Below are positions 1 through 6,416 of a stretch of DNA of 14,178 nt, one piece after another. The notes beneath the pieces are model-generated. The model did not search any database. It was not told the origin of the DNA and saw only the letters and a list, made by a program, of their open reading frames with translations. Every line of letters starts with the position of its first letter. Positions within the stretch are counted from its first letter, which is position 1. This stretch comes from an uncultured Bacilli bacterium (lineage in GTDB: Bacteria; Bacillota_I; Bacilli_A; RF39; UBA660), in the NCBI GenBank assembly GCA_944372275.1, contig CALVYO010000027.1, positions 1 to 14,178 on the forward strand, given 5' to 3'. The translations under genes and the position numbers were made by a program.

Positions 1-1046
1 GGAGTTCGATTAATACTAGTTGGTCTAATTGCTTCGTGAGCATCTTGAACATTATCCATACTTTTATTAGATTTAACATAACCAATATATTCCTCACCAA
101 ATTTATCTTTAATGTAACCATATGTCGATTTAATAAATTCGTCAGATAATCTAACCGAATCGGTTCTCATATAGGAAATTAAACCGACAGTTTCGTCTTT
201 TAGTTCAATACCTTCATATAATTTTTGTGCTAAAGACATTGTTTTTTTAGCATTAAATCCTAATTTATTAGAAGCCAATCTCTGTAAAGTACTAGTAATA
301 AATGGTGGATTAGATTTTTTATTTTTAGTCTTTTTATCGACACTAACTATTTTAAAAGTATTACCTAATTTATCTAATATTTCGTTAGCTTCAGACTCAG
401 TTTTAATTTTAATATCTTTATTATTATAATTAAATAAATCTGCTTCAAAATCTTTAAATATTCCAGTAATTGTCCAATATTCTTCTGGAATAAATTTACT
501 TATTTCTCGTTCTTTATCGACGATTAATTTTAAAGCTACACTTTGTACTCTACCAGCACTAGTACCATCTGTTTTTGCTTGCATTAACTTACTTAATCTA
601 AATCCAATTATTCGATCTAATATTCTTCTTGTTTCTTGACTATTAACTAAATCTTGATCTATTTTTCTAGCGTGTTTAAAAGAATTAATAACTGCATCTT
701 TAGTTATTTCATTAAAAACTATTCTTTGATAATTTTCATCTTTTAATTTTAACGTGTCAAACAAATGCCAAGATATTGCTTCTCCTTCGCGATCAGGATC
801 GGTAGCAAGATAGACAAAATCCGCTTTTTTTACTTCTTTTTTTAAGTCGTTAATTAATTTTGATTTACCTTTAATTGTTATATAATCTGGCTTAAAGTCA
901 TTTTCAATATCGATTCCTAGTCCATATTTTCCTTTAGTAGATAAATCTCTTATATGTCCTTTACTAGATAAAACTTCATAATCTTTACCTAGATATTTTT
1001 CGATTGTTTTACTTTTACTTGGGGACTCAACAATAACTAATTTCAA
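1..1046 (-). CDS. topA: DNA topoisomerase I, N-terminal part (cut by window edge)
   Basis: Type IA topoisomerase that relaxes negative supercoils by single-strand passage. About 348 codons are present; the C-terminus, including any zinc-ribbon repeats, lies beyond base 1. Visible are the Toprim domain (residues 2 to about 120), with ESPSK at 7-11 and the metal-binding DPDREGEA at 83-90, and the active-site Tyr292 in the SYMRTDS motif that forms the 5'-phosphotyrosine link. The start is TTG at 1046: an in-frame stop lies two codons upstream, GAGGAG sits 8 nt before it, and the protein then begins KLVIVESPSK as the family does. The gene has its own promoter in the gap after sigE. The family call is very secure; the only unusual point is the TTG start. 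Confidence 0.97.
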   Translation of the reverse strand, partial: MKLVIVESPSKSKTIEKYLGKDYEVLSSKGHIRDLSTKGKYGLGIDIENDFKPDYITIKGKSKLINDLKKEVKKADFVYLATDPDREGEAISWHLFDTLKLKDENYQRIVFNEITKDAVINSFKHARKIDQDLVNSQETRRILDRIIGFRLSKLMQAKTDGTSAGRVQSVALKLIVDKEREISKFIPEEYWTITGIFKDFEADLFNYNNKDIKIKTESEANEILDKLGNTFKIVSVDKKTKNKKSNPPFITSTLQRLASNKLGFNAKKTMSLAQKLYEGIELKDETVGLISYMRTDSVRLSDEFIKSTYGYIKDKFGEEYIGYVKSNKSMDNVQDAHEAIRPTSINRT

Positions 1047-1054
1047 TATTATCA

Positions 1055-1097
1055 CTCCTCGAATATAATTTATACACTATTATTAATATCTTGTCAA
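1055..1097 (-). promoter_or_regulatory. topA sigma-A promoter and ribosome binding site
   Basis: On the minus strand a perfect -35 TTGACA (1092-1097) is followed, after exactly 17 nt, by TATAAA (1069-1074). Transcription would begin near 1062, right at the GAGGAG ribosome site (1055-1060), giving a leader of only about 16 nt before the TTG start. The promoter lies immediately downstream of the sigE terminator, so topA is separated from the sporulation operon. Confidence 0.8.
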
Positions 1098-1098
1098 G

Positions 1099-1133
1099 AG
1101 AAAAAGACTTAACTATTTATTCTCTTAAGTCTT
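1099..1133 (-). terminator. Intrinsic terminator of spoIIGA-sigE
   Basis: Minus-strand hairpin with arms AAGACTTAA and TTAAGTCTT (1125-1133 and 1104-1112), a 12-nt loop and a run of five T including the arm end. The stem is 9 bp but only two pairs are G-C, so it may be modest. The sigE stop codon (1109-1111) lies in the 3' arm. Confidence 0.55.
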
Positions 1134-1792
1134 CTAATTACTTTCTTTTCAATTCTTGAAATGTAAGATTGTGATATGCCTAACATTTCAGCCACTTCTT
1201 TTTGTGTTTTTTCTTCATTATTATATAAACCATATCTTAAAACCATTATTTCTTTATCTCTATCGTTTAAATGATTTATCTCTTCATATAATAATTTTTT
1301 ATTAGTTTCTTCTTCTAAGCCTTTAGTTACTATATCAGGTTCAGTCCCTAATATATCTTCTAAATGTAGTTCATTACCTTCCGCATCATAACTTAAACTA
1401 TCTTCAAAACTAACTTCACCTTTTCTTTTTTTATTTTTTCTTAAAAACATCAATATTTCATTATCGATACATCTTGAAGCATAAGTAGCAAGTTTGATAT
1501 TTTTATCTAATTTATATGTATTGACGCCTTTAATTAATCCAATTGTTCCAATACTAACTAAATCTTCTAAATCAACTTTCGTATTTTCATATTTCTTTGC
1601 CAAAAAAACTACCAATCTTAAATTATGTTCAATTAATTTAGCACGCGCAAATTCATCTCCAGCCATCGATTTTGTGACATATAATATTTCTTCTTCTTTT
1701 GATAAAGGAGCTGGTAATTTATCCGCACTACCAACATAAAAAACTTCTTGTGTGAATAATTTTATAATTAAATTTTTTAATTTTGTTAACAT
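1109..1792 (-). CDS. sigE: RNA polymerase sporulation sigma factor sigma-E (pro-sigma-E)
   Basis: 227-residue sigma-70 family factor matching the early mother-cell factor sigma E of endospore formers (family knowledge). Region 2 covers about 57-118 (NLRLVVFLAKKYE through ATYASRCIDNEILMFLRK). Region 4 covers about 174-224, with the helix-turn-helix TQKEVAEMLGISQSYISRIEK. The N-terminus is an amphipathic membrane-binding pro-sequence ahead of the conserved EVFYVG processing region. By comparison with Bacillus subtilis as I recall it, SpoIIGA would cut near F18, giving a pro-sequence of about 18 residues instead of about 27. The ATG directly follows the spoIIGA stop TAA, with GGAGG 5 nt upstream inside spoIIGA, so the two are translationally coupled. 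No sigG follows, unlike in B. subtilis; topA does. Confidence 0.95.
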   Translation of the reverse strand: MLTKLKNLIIKLFTQEVFYVGSADKLPAPLSKEEEILYVTKSMAGDEFARAKLIEHNLRLVVFLAKKYENTKVDLEDLVSIGTIGLIKGVNTYKLDKNIKLATYASRCIDNEILMFLRKNKKRKGEVSFEDSLSYDAEGNELHLEDILGTEPDIVTKGLEEETNKKLLYEEINHLNDRDKEIMVLRYGLYNNEEKTQKEVAEMLGISQSYISRIEKKVIRRLKRINS

Positions 1793-2560
1793 TTATCCCT
1801 CCAATATTTTTTTATTAAGTAAACAATCAACGCCATCAATTTTTATTTTATCTTTTAAAATTCCCACGATTACATTATTTTTAATCATTCCTTCTATCTC
1901 TATTTTATCGACTTTAAAACACTTAATTAAGCCATCTCCTTTCACACATTTATAAGGTATATAAAAAAAATTATCGACTTTAATATTTTTATCAATTAAA
2001 ATTACCGGCTTATTTGTTATAGGTGTAACTAAATTATTACCAGTATCTAAAAATGAATTAAATAAATATTTTTTATCTTTATAATATATATTTATTTTAT
2101 AGTAATTACTATAATTATTTTTTAACCATAATCCTTGTTTAATATAAATATATATAATAATTGGACTAAATATGATTAAAAAAATAACATTGATCGATAA
2201 TCCATTGTTGATAAATATAATACCATATTGCTTATACGAAAATTCGACATTTAAAAAATACAAAAATCCACCTAAAACAATACTAGTCATATAAAGATAT
2301 ATTATATTTTTTAAAGTATATTTTATATTTTTAAACCCAAAACTAATTATTACCATAATGATATTCATAACTATTTTATATAAGAATAACAATAAAGAAT
2401 TACTTACAAATAAAAATAAAATACTGATACCACCTACAAAAGCACCACCTAATATTTTATAAATACTGACATTTCTTCTTAAAATAATCGAAACAGATAA
2501 TAATAACAAAAAATCAAAAATAAAATTTAAAATCATAATTAAATCTAAATATATTTTCGT
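1793..2560 (-). CDS. spoIIGA: Sporulation sigma-E factor-processing aspartic protease SpoIIGA
   Basis: Membrane protease that removes the sigma-E pro-sequence at the spore septum after a forespore signal. From the ATG at 2536 it is 247 residues. About the first 135 are several hydrophobic segments; the soluble C-terminal half carries the DTGN catalytic motif (D164 in ATG numbering), characteristic of this dimeric aspartic protease. I extend the start to an ACG at 2560. The eight extra codons give KIYLDLI before MILNFIFD, matching the conserved start MKIYLDVIW of the B. subtilis protein as I recall it, with ACG where that Met lies. A strong site, GAGGTGAT (2567-2574), is 6 nt before ACG but 30 nt before the ATG. 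No other usual start codon lies between. The family call is secure; the ACG start is inference. It is somewhat shorter than the roughly 309-residue B. subtilis protein. Confidence 0.92.
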   Translation of the reverse strand, partial: TKIYLDLIMILNFIFDFLLLLSVSIILRRNVSIYKILGGAFVGGISILFLFVSNSLLLFLYKIVMNIIMVIISFGFKNIKYTLKNIIYLYMTSIVLGGFLYFLNVEFSYKQYGIIFINNGLSINVIFLIIFSPIIIYIYIKQGLWLKNNYSNYYKINIYYKDKKYLFNSFLDTGNNLVTPITNKPVILIDKNIKVDNFFYIPYKCVKGDGLIKCFKVDKIEIEGMIKNNVIVGILKDKIKIDGVDCLLNKKILEG

Positions 2561-2566
2561 ATAATT

Positions 2567-2574
2567 ATCACCTC
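2567..2574 (-). promoter_or_regulatory. spoIIGA ribosome binding site deciding an ACG start
   Basis: Minus-strand GAGGTGAT is an 8-nt match to the complement of the 16S rRNA tail. It is 6 nt from the ACG at 2560 and 30 nt from the first ATG, which argues for initiation at ACG. Confidence 0.7.
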
Positions 2575-2580
2575 GTTTAA

Positions 2581-2613
2581 ATTATAAAAAAAAAATCATT
2601 AAAATTTTGTCAT
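2581..2613 (-). promoter_or_regulatory. Candidate spoIIG promoter with long spacing and Spo0A-like box
   Basis: Minus strand: ATGACA (2608-2613), 21 nt, then TATAAT (2581-2586). In B. subtilis the Spo0A-activated spoIIG promoter also has an abnormally long spacer (22 nt) between sigma-A-like hexamers. TGACAAA (2606-2612), overlapping the -35, matches the Spo0A box TGNCGAA at six of seven positions. The region also holds the ftsW terminator, so base constraints overlap. Plausible but unproven. Confidence 0.45.
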
Positions 2614-2624
2614 TTTAACGATTT
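2586..2624 (-). terminator. Intrinsic terminator of ftsW
   Basis: Minus-strand arms AAATCGTTAAAAT (2612-2624) and ATTTTAATGATTT (2593-2605) pair over 13 bp with one G-U. The loop is GACAAA and seven further T follow. The ftsW stop codon (2615-2617) lies inside the 5' arm. Confidence 0.75.
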
Positions 2625-3793
2625 AATTTAAATTTTTCTAATTTTGTTTCAATATGTACTCTTTGGACAACGGCTAAAGAACACATTAAACTAATAGCAT
2701 ATGTTCCGCCATAAGATAAAAATGGTAAAGGAACTCCTGTTAATGGGATAATTCCAAATAAACCACCTAAATTGATAAATATATGAAGAAATATATATGT
2801 AGCAATTCCTAAACACATATATCGACCTCTTATCGTTGTTGCACTAGTAGCTATTTTTAATATTCTAAATAAGACAAATACATAAGCCATAAATATAAAA
2901 CTGCATTTTATTGCCCCATATTCTTCACCTATTATAGCAAAGATACTATCGGTATGAGGTTCTGGGATATAAGAATACTTTTGTTTACTTTTACCAATTC
3001 CTAAGCCAAATAAACCTCCATCATTTAAAGCAATAAAACCATTACAAACTTGATAACCCGTTGTTTCATATTTTGAACAAGGATTAAAAAAATCAAATCT
3101 TGATAATTGAGCATCACTTAACAAATATCCTTGCCGCATAACTACTGCTGACATAATCATTATACAAACACCAAACATTAAAACTATTATTTTAACTTTA
3201 TCGATTCTTCTAATTGGACTAGATAGAAATAATATTCCAAATATTCCTAACATAATTAAGGCACCGCCTAAATCCTTTTGAACAAAAGTTAAAACAGGAA
3301 TTATAAATGCAATTAATAAAATCAAACTAATTTTTGGCCATTTTTTTGGATTATCAGAATTTAAAATACGATAATTTTGTTCGAATAATATAGCAAATAA
3401 AACTATCATTACTGGTTTAGCTAGTTCACTAGGTTGAATAGTTCCTAATCCTGGTACTGGTAACCAGTTAGTCGCCCCATTTACTTCTTTACCAAAAGGA
3501 AATAGCAATATTACTAATATAAATGCTAAAGCATAACCAAACCAAATTAAATTTTTATATACTTTAGTTCTCATATTTAAAATAATATAAGAAATTATTA
3601 AACCACCTATCAACATTTCTAATTGTTTAAAAAAATAGTGATAAGTCGAAACTTCATATCTAACTACTGCCTCACGGCTCGATGCAGTTACAATATTAAG
3701 TAAACCAAATAAGAAAAATAAAATAGTAACAATAAATAAAAATCTATCCATTTTACTAAATAAATTTTTAAGGTTTTTTAAGAACTTTTTCAT
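2615..3793 (-). CDS. ftsW: SEDS peptidoglycan glycosyltransferase, FtsW/SpoVE type
   Basis: Multi-pass membrane polymerase that joins lipid II into glycan strands with a partner class B penicillin-binding protein. Hydrophobic helices run along the whole chain. Conserved SEDS motifs are GTIQPSELAKP, LFGLGIGKSKQKYSYIPEPHTD (containing the catalytic Asp, residue 282 from this start) and the C-terminal PLPFLSYGGTY. The YIPEPHTDSIFAIIGEEYG region looks more FtsW/SpoVE-like than RodA-like; division and spore-cortex roles cannot be told apart here. I start at ATG 3793 because AAGGTGG precedes it by 5 nt and the likely transcription start is near 3805. A GTG at 3820 would add nine residues but lies upstream of that. 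392 residues is normal for the family. It sits just upstream of spoIIGA but is separated from it by a terminator. Confidence 0.93.
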   Translation of the reverse strand: MKKFLKNLKNLFSKMDRFLFIVTILFFLFGLLNIVTASSREAVVRYEVSTYHYFFKQLEMLIGGLIISYIILNMRTKVYKNLIWFGYALAFILVILLFPFGKEVNGATNWLPVPGLGTIQPSELAKPVMIVLFAILFEQNYRILNSDNPKKWPKISLILLIAFIIPVLTFVQKDLGGALIMLGIFGILFLSSPIRRIDKVKIIVLMFGVCIMIMSAVVMRQGYLLSDAQLSRFDFFNPCSKYETTGYQVCNGFIALNDGGLFGLGIGKSKQKYSYIPEPHTDSIFAIIGEEYGAIKCSFIFMAYVFVLFRILKIATSATTIRGRYMCLGIATYIFLHIFINLGGLFGIIPLTGVPLPFLSYGGTYAISLMCSLAVVQRVHIETKLEKFKLNR

Positions 3794-3810
3794 ACCTTCC
3801 ACCTTATAAT

Positions 3811-3839
3811 ATAATATCACATATTTATTAATTTGAAAA
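3811..3839 (-). promoter_or_regulatory. Candidate ftsW promoter
   Basis: Minus strand TTTTCA (3834-3839), 17 nt, TATTAT (3811-3816): four and five matches to the sigma-A hexamers. It places the transcript start about 12 nt before ATG 3793 and excludes the upstream GTG at 3820. Confidence 0.45.
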
Positions 3840-3922
3840 TAAAAATATTAAAATTTGGGTATTTTAAACGAACAATTTATCTAATTAATAATAAAATATA
3901 TTAGCTAGAAGGAGGTAATAAT

Positions 3923-4105
3923 ATGTATTACTACGGAGGATACAGCGGTTATGGTTGTAATCAACCATATGGCTACGGATACGGTTCTGGATACGGAGCT
4001 GCTATTATTTTAGTTTTATTTATTTTATTAGTAATAATCATTGGTGCTAGAGCATTTGAAGGCAACTGTGGCTGCCACACTCAATCACCATGTCAAGGAA
4101 GATAA
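3923..4105 (+). CDS. Tiny Gly/Tyr-rich transmembrane protein, YjcZ-like sporulation family
   Basis: 60 residues. The first half is Gly/Tyr-rich (repeats of GYG and YG). One hydrophobic helix follows (about residues 26-43, AAIILVLFILLVIIIGAR), then a short tail with three cysteines (C49, C51, C57) plus one N-terminal cysteine (C12). This layout recalls the tiny transmembrane YjcZ family of Bacillus spores, which is Gly/Tyr-rich before a FxLIVVLFILL-like helix; several members are spore-coat or spore-membrane associated. AAGGAGGT lies 6 nt before the ATG. No clear sporulation-sigma promoter is visible in the roughly 100 bases upstream. The gene stands alone with its own terminator. The Cys-rich tail is not something I recall as typical and could crosslink or bind metal (inference). 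Confidence 0.75.
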   Translation: MYYYGGYSGYGCNQPYGYGYGSGYGAAIILVLFILLVIIIGARAFEGNCGCHTQSPCQGR

Positions 4106-4130
4106 TCTTCCTTTTAATTTGCTTTTTTTT
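4095..4130 (+). terminator. Intrinsic terminator of the tiny membrane protein gene
   Basis: Perfect 8-bp stem AAGGAAGA/TCTTCCTT (4095-4102 and 4106-4113). Its three-base loop is exactly the stop codon TAA (4103-4105). TTAATTTGC and a run of eight T follow. Confidence 0.7.
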
Positions 4131-4163
4131 AAAAATGTGGTAAAATACTTGTTGTTATTGGAG
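4119..4163 (+). promoter_or_regulatory. def promoter and ribosome binding site
   Basis: TTGCTT (4119-4124), 16 nt, TAAAAT (4141-4146), preceded by TGG as an extended -10. GGAG (4160-4163) lies 8 nt before the ATG at 4172. The -35 overlaps the end of the preceding terminator tract. Confidence 0.6.
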
Positions 4164-4171
4164 TTGGTCTT

Positions 4172-4720
4172 ATGTTTAAAAAATTAGATATATTAGATGA
4201 AAAAGATAAAAGATTAAGAATGATTAGTAAAGATGCTACATTTCCATTATCAGATAAAGAAAAAGAGTTAATAAAAAAAGCCATCGATGAATTGACTTAT
4301 AGTCAAATAGAAGAATTAGCTACTAAATACGAGTTAAGACCTGGTATGGGACTCGCTTTTCCGCAATTAGGTATCAATAAAAGAATTATTATAATAGTCC
4401 ACGAAGTAGAAGAAGGAATATTTGATGAATACGTTTTTGTTAATCCTAAAATAGTATCTTATTCAAATGAAATGATTGCAGCAGATGTTGGTGAAGGATG
4501 TCTATCAGTAAATCGTGAAGTTGAAGGCCACGTCCCAAGATATGCAAGAGTTACAGTTGAAGGATACGATATTGATGGTAATAAAATAAAAGTAAGAGCA
4601 AGAGAAGAATTGTCAATTGCTTTCCAACACGAAATTGATCATTTAAATGGCATATTATTTTATGATAGAATAAATAAAAATAAACCTTTCTTCAATGAAA
4701 ATGAAATTAGATTAATTTAA
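4172..4720 (+). CDS. def: Peptide deformylase
   Basis: Metalloenzyme that removes the formyl group from the initiator Met of new proteins. All three family motifs are present: motif 1 GMGLAFPQ (58-65), motif 2 EGCLS (108-112) with metal ligand C110, and motif 3 HEIDH (153-157) with ligands H153 and H157 and catalytic E154. The 182-residue length and the long N-terminal region fit the Gram-positive type 2 enzymes. Motif 1 normally reads G-h-GLAAPQ; here the second Ala is Phe (F63), close to the active site, which is unusual. It is a single gene with its own promoter, ending in a hairpin shared with the convergent pyrG. Confidence 0.96.
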   Translation: MFKKLDILDEKDKRLRMISKDATFPLSDKEKELIKKAIDELTYSQIEELATKYELRPGMGLAFPQLGINKRIIIIVHEVEEGIFDEYVFVNPKIVSYSNEMIAADVGEGCLSVNREVEGHVPRYARVTVEGYDIDGNKIKVRAREELSIAFQHEIDHLNGILFYDRINKNKPFFNENEIRLI

Positions 4721-4745
4721 AAAAGCGTTGTTTAGCGCTTTTTTT
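4719..4745. terminator. Bidirectional terminator between def and pyrG
   Basis: Arms AAAAAAGCG (4719-4727) and CGCTTTTTT (4736-4744) around an 8-nt loop, with T runs on both strands, serve two convergent genes. It overlaps the last bases of def (stop 4718-4720). It contains the pyrG stop (4732-4734) and last codons. Confidence 0.75.
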
Positions 4746-6327
4746 CAATACTACTTTTTATAAAACCATCAAATAAAGGATGAGGTCTAGTTGGTCTACT
4801 TTTAAATTCAGGATGAAACTGACAAGCAATAAAGAATGGATGATTTTCATATTCGATTATTTCAACTAAATTAGATTTTTCATTAATTCCTGAAAATATA
4901 AAACCTTTTTTTTCTAATATTTTTTTATAAGTATTATTAAATTCATAACGATGACGATGTCTTTCTTTAATATGTTCTTGATTATATAATCTATAGGCTA
5001 ATGTATTCTTTTTTATTTTACAATCATAATTACCTAATCTTAAAGTTCCACCCATATTAATAACTTGTTTTTGATAACTCATTAGATCGATAATAGGATC
5101 GTTAGTCATTTCATCAAATTCTGTCGAATTAGCGTCATTTATATTACAAACATTTCTAGCAAATTCAATACACGCTAACTGCATACCTAAACAAATACCT
5201 AAAAATGGAATATTATTTTCTCTTGCATATTTTATTGCTTTTATTTTGCCTTCGATTCCCCTACTTCCAAAGCCTCCAGGAACAATTATTCCCTTACTAT
5301 TTTTTAAAGCAAATTCAATACTTTTTTCGTTTTCTGAATCAATCCAATTAATTTTTATTTTAGTATTATATTTATAACCTGCATGTTTTAAACTTTCTAC
5401 TACCGATATATAAGCATCGTGTAATTCAACATATTTACCAACTAAAGATATTTCAATTTCATCTTTTAAATTATCAACTTTATCTACTAAATCTTGCCAA
5501 TATTTGATATTAGATTTTTTAATATCTAAATTAAATTGTTTTAAAATAACTTCATCTAATTTTTGATTATAAAAATTTATTGGTATTTGATATATATTCT
5601 TTGTATCAACTGCATCTATTATGTTACTTGTATCAATGCTACAATACAAACTTAATTTCTTTTTTATATCAAAATCTAATTTATAAGGACAACGGCAAAC
5701 TAAAACATCTGGTTGTATACCTAATCCTCTTAATTCGATTACTGAATGTTGCGTAGGTTTAGTTTTTAATTCATTAGAACCATAAATGTATGGTATTAAA
5801 GTTGTATGAACAAATAATGTCTTTTCTTTACCTAAATCATTTCTTAATTGTCTTAATGATTCTAAATAAACCTGTGATTCGATATCACCAATTGTCCCAC
5901 CTATTTCGGTGATAACAAAATCAGCATTGCTAGTCGAACTTGCTTCATATACTTTATTTTTTATTTCATTAGTTATATGAGGAACAAATTGAACAGTTGC
6001 CCCTAAATAATCTCCTCTTCTTTCTTTTTCGATAACAGAAGAAAATATTTTACCAGTTGTACAATTAGAAGAATAATTTAATTCTTCATCGATAAATCTT
6101 TCATAGTGACCTAAGTCTAAATCAGTTTCAGCGCCATCATAAGTTACAAAGACTTCACCGTGTTGGTAAGGAGACATTGTACCTGGATCAACATTGATAT
6201 AAGGATCAAATTTTTGCATAAACACCTTATATCCTCTTGCTTTTAATAATAATGCAATACTAGATGCTGTTATCCCTTTACCTAATCCTGATACAACTCC
6301 ACCTGTTACAAAAATAAATCTTGACAT
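4732..6327 (-). CDS. pyrG: CTP synthase (glutamine hydrolysing)
   Basis: Makes CTP from UTP, ATP and glutamine, the last step of pyrimidine nucleotide synthesis. 531 residues is full length. The N-terminal synthase domain (about 1-270) has the P-loop TGGVVSGLGKGITASS (8-23) and the ETDLDLGHYERF segment (67-78). The C-terminal class I glutamine amidotransferase domain (about 290-531) has the nucleophile C379 in GICLGMQ, the oxyanion loop GGFGSRG, and the His-Glu pair H505/E507 in FHPEF. The ATG at 6327 has GGAGG 7 nt upstream. It is a single-gene unit between the smc terminator and a terminator shared with def. The transcript does not appear to start with the GGGC run needed for the reiterative-transcription control known for B. 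subtilis pyrG. Confidence 0.98.
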   Translation of the reverse strand: MSRFIFVTGGVVSGLGKGITASSIALLLKARGYKVFMQKFDPYINVDPGTMSPYQHGEVFVTYDGAETDLDLGHYERFIDEELNYSSNCTTGKIFSSVIEKERRGDYLGATVQFVPHITNEIKNKVYEASSTSNADFVITEIGGTIGDIESQVYLESLRQLRNDLGKEKTLFVHTTLIPYIYGSNELKTKPTQHSVIELRGLGIQPDVLVCRCPYKLDFDIKKKLSLYCSIDTSNIIDAVDTKNIYQIPINFYNQKLDEVILKQFNLDIKKSNIKYWQDLVDKVDNLKDEIEISLVGKYVELHDAYISVVESLKHAGYKYNTKIKINWIDSENEKSIEFALKNSKGIIVPGGFGSRGIEGKIKAIKYARENNIPFLGICLGMQLACIEFARNVCNINDANSTEFDEMTNDPIIDLMSYQKQVINMGGTLRLGNYDCKIKKNTLAYRLYNQEHIKERHRHRYEFNNTYKKILEKKGFIFSGINEKSNLVEIIEYENHPFFIACQFHPEFKSRPTRPHPLFDGFIKSSIEKKR

Positions 6328-6334
6328 AAAAAAA

Positions 6335-6373
6335 CCTCCAAATACGAGAGTTTGTAGGCTCTTTTTAATTATA
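6335..6373 (-). promoter_or_regulatory. pyrG promoter (extended -10) and leader
   Basis: Minus strand TATAAT (6368-6373) preceded by TGG, an extended -10; no good -35 is seen at 17 nt. The roughly 34-nt leader starts near AAAAAGAGCC, contains a weak 4-bp AGAG/CTCT hairpin without a T run, and ends with GGAGG (6335-6339). Confidence 0.6.
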
Positions 6374-6387
6374 CCATATTTTTGTAT

Positions 6388-6416
6388 AAAAAAGAAGAAA
6401 TCTATTTTATTTCTTC
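6388..6416 (-). terminator. Intrinsic terminator of the tcdA-smc operon
   Basis: Minus-strand arms GAAGAAAT (6409-6416) and ATTTCTTC (6394-6401) with a 7-nt loop, followed by a run of six T. The smc stop TAG (6402-6404) lies in the loop, so the last smc codons form the 5' arm. Confidence 0.75.

Noticed and set aside
1494..1955. Plus-strand open frames opposite sigE and spoIIGA
   Set aside because: They lie antisense to well-supported genes, lack ribosome sites and known motifs, and are expected by chance in AT-rich DNA.
3794..3820. GTG start nine codons upstream for ftsW
   Set aside because: The predicted -10 covers this site and no ribosome site precedes it, whereas ATG 3793 has AAGGTGG at 5 nt.
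6340..6373. pyrG leader as a reiterative-transcription attenuator or riboswitch
   Set aside because: No GGGC at the predicted transcript start, and the only hairpin has a 4-bp stem without a T run.
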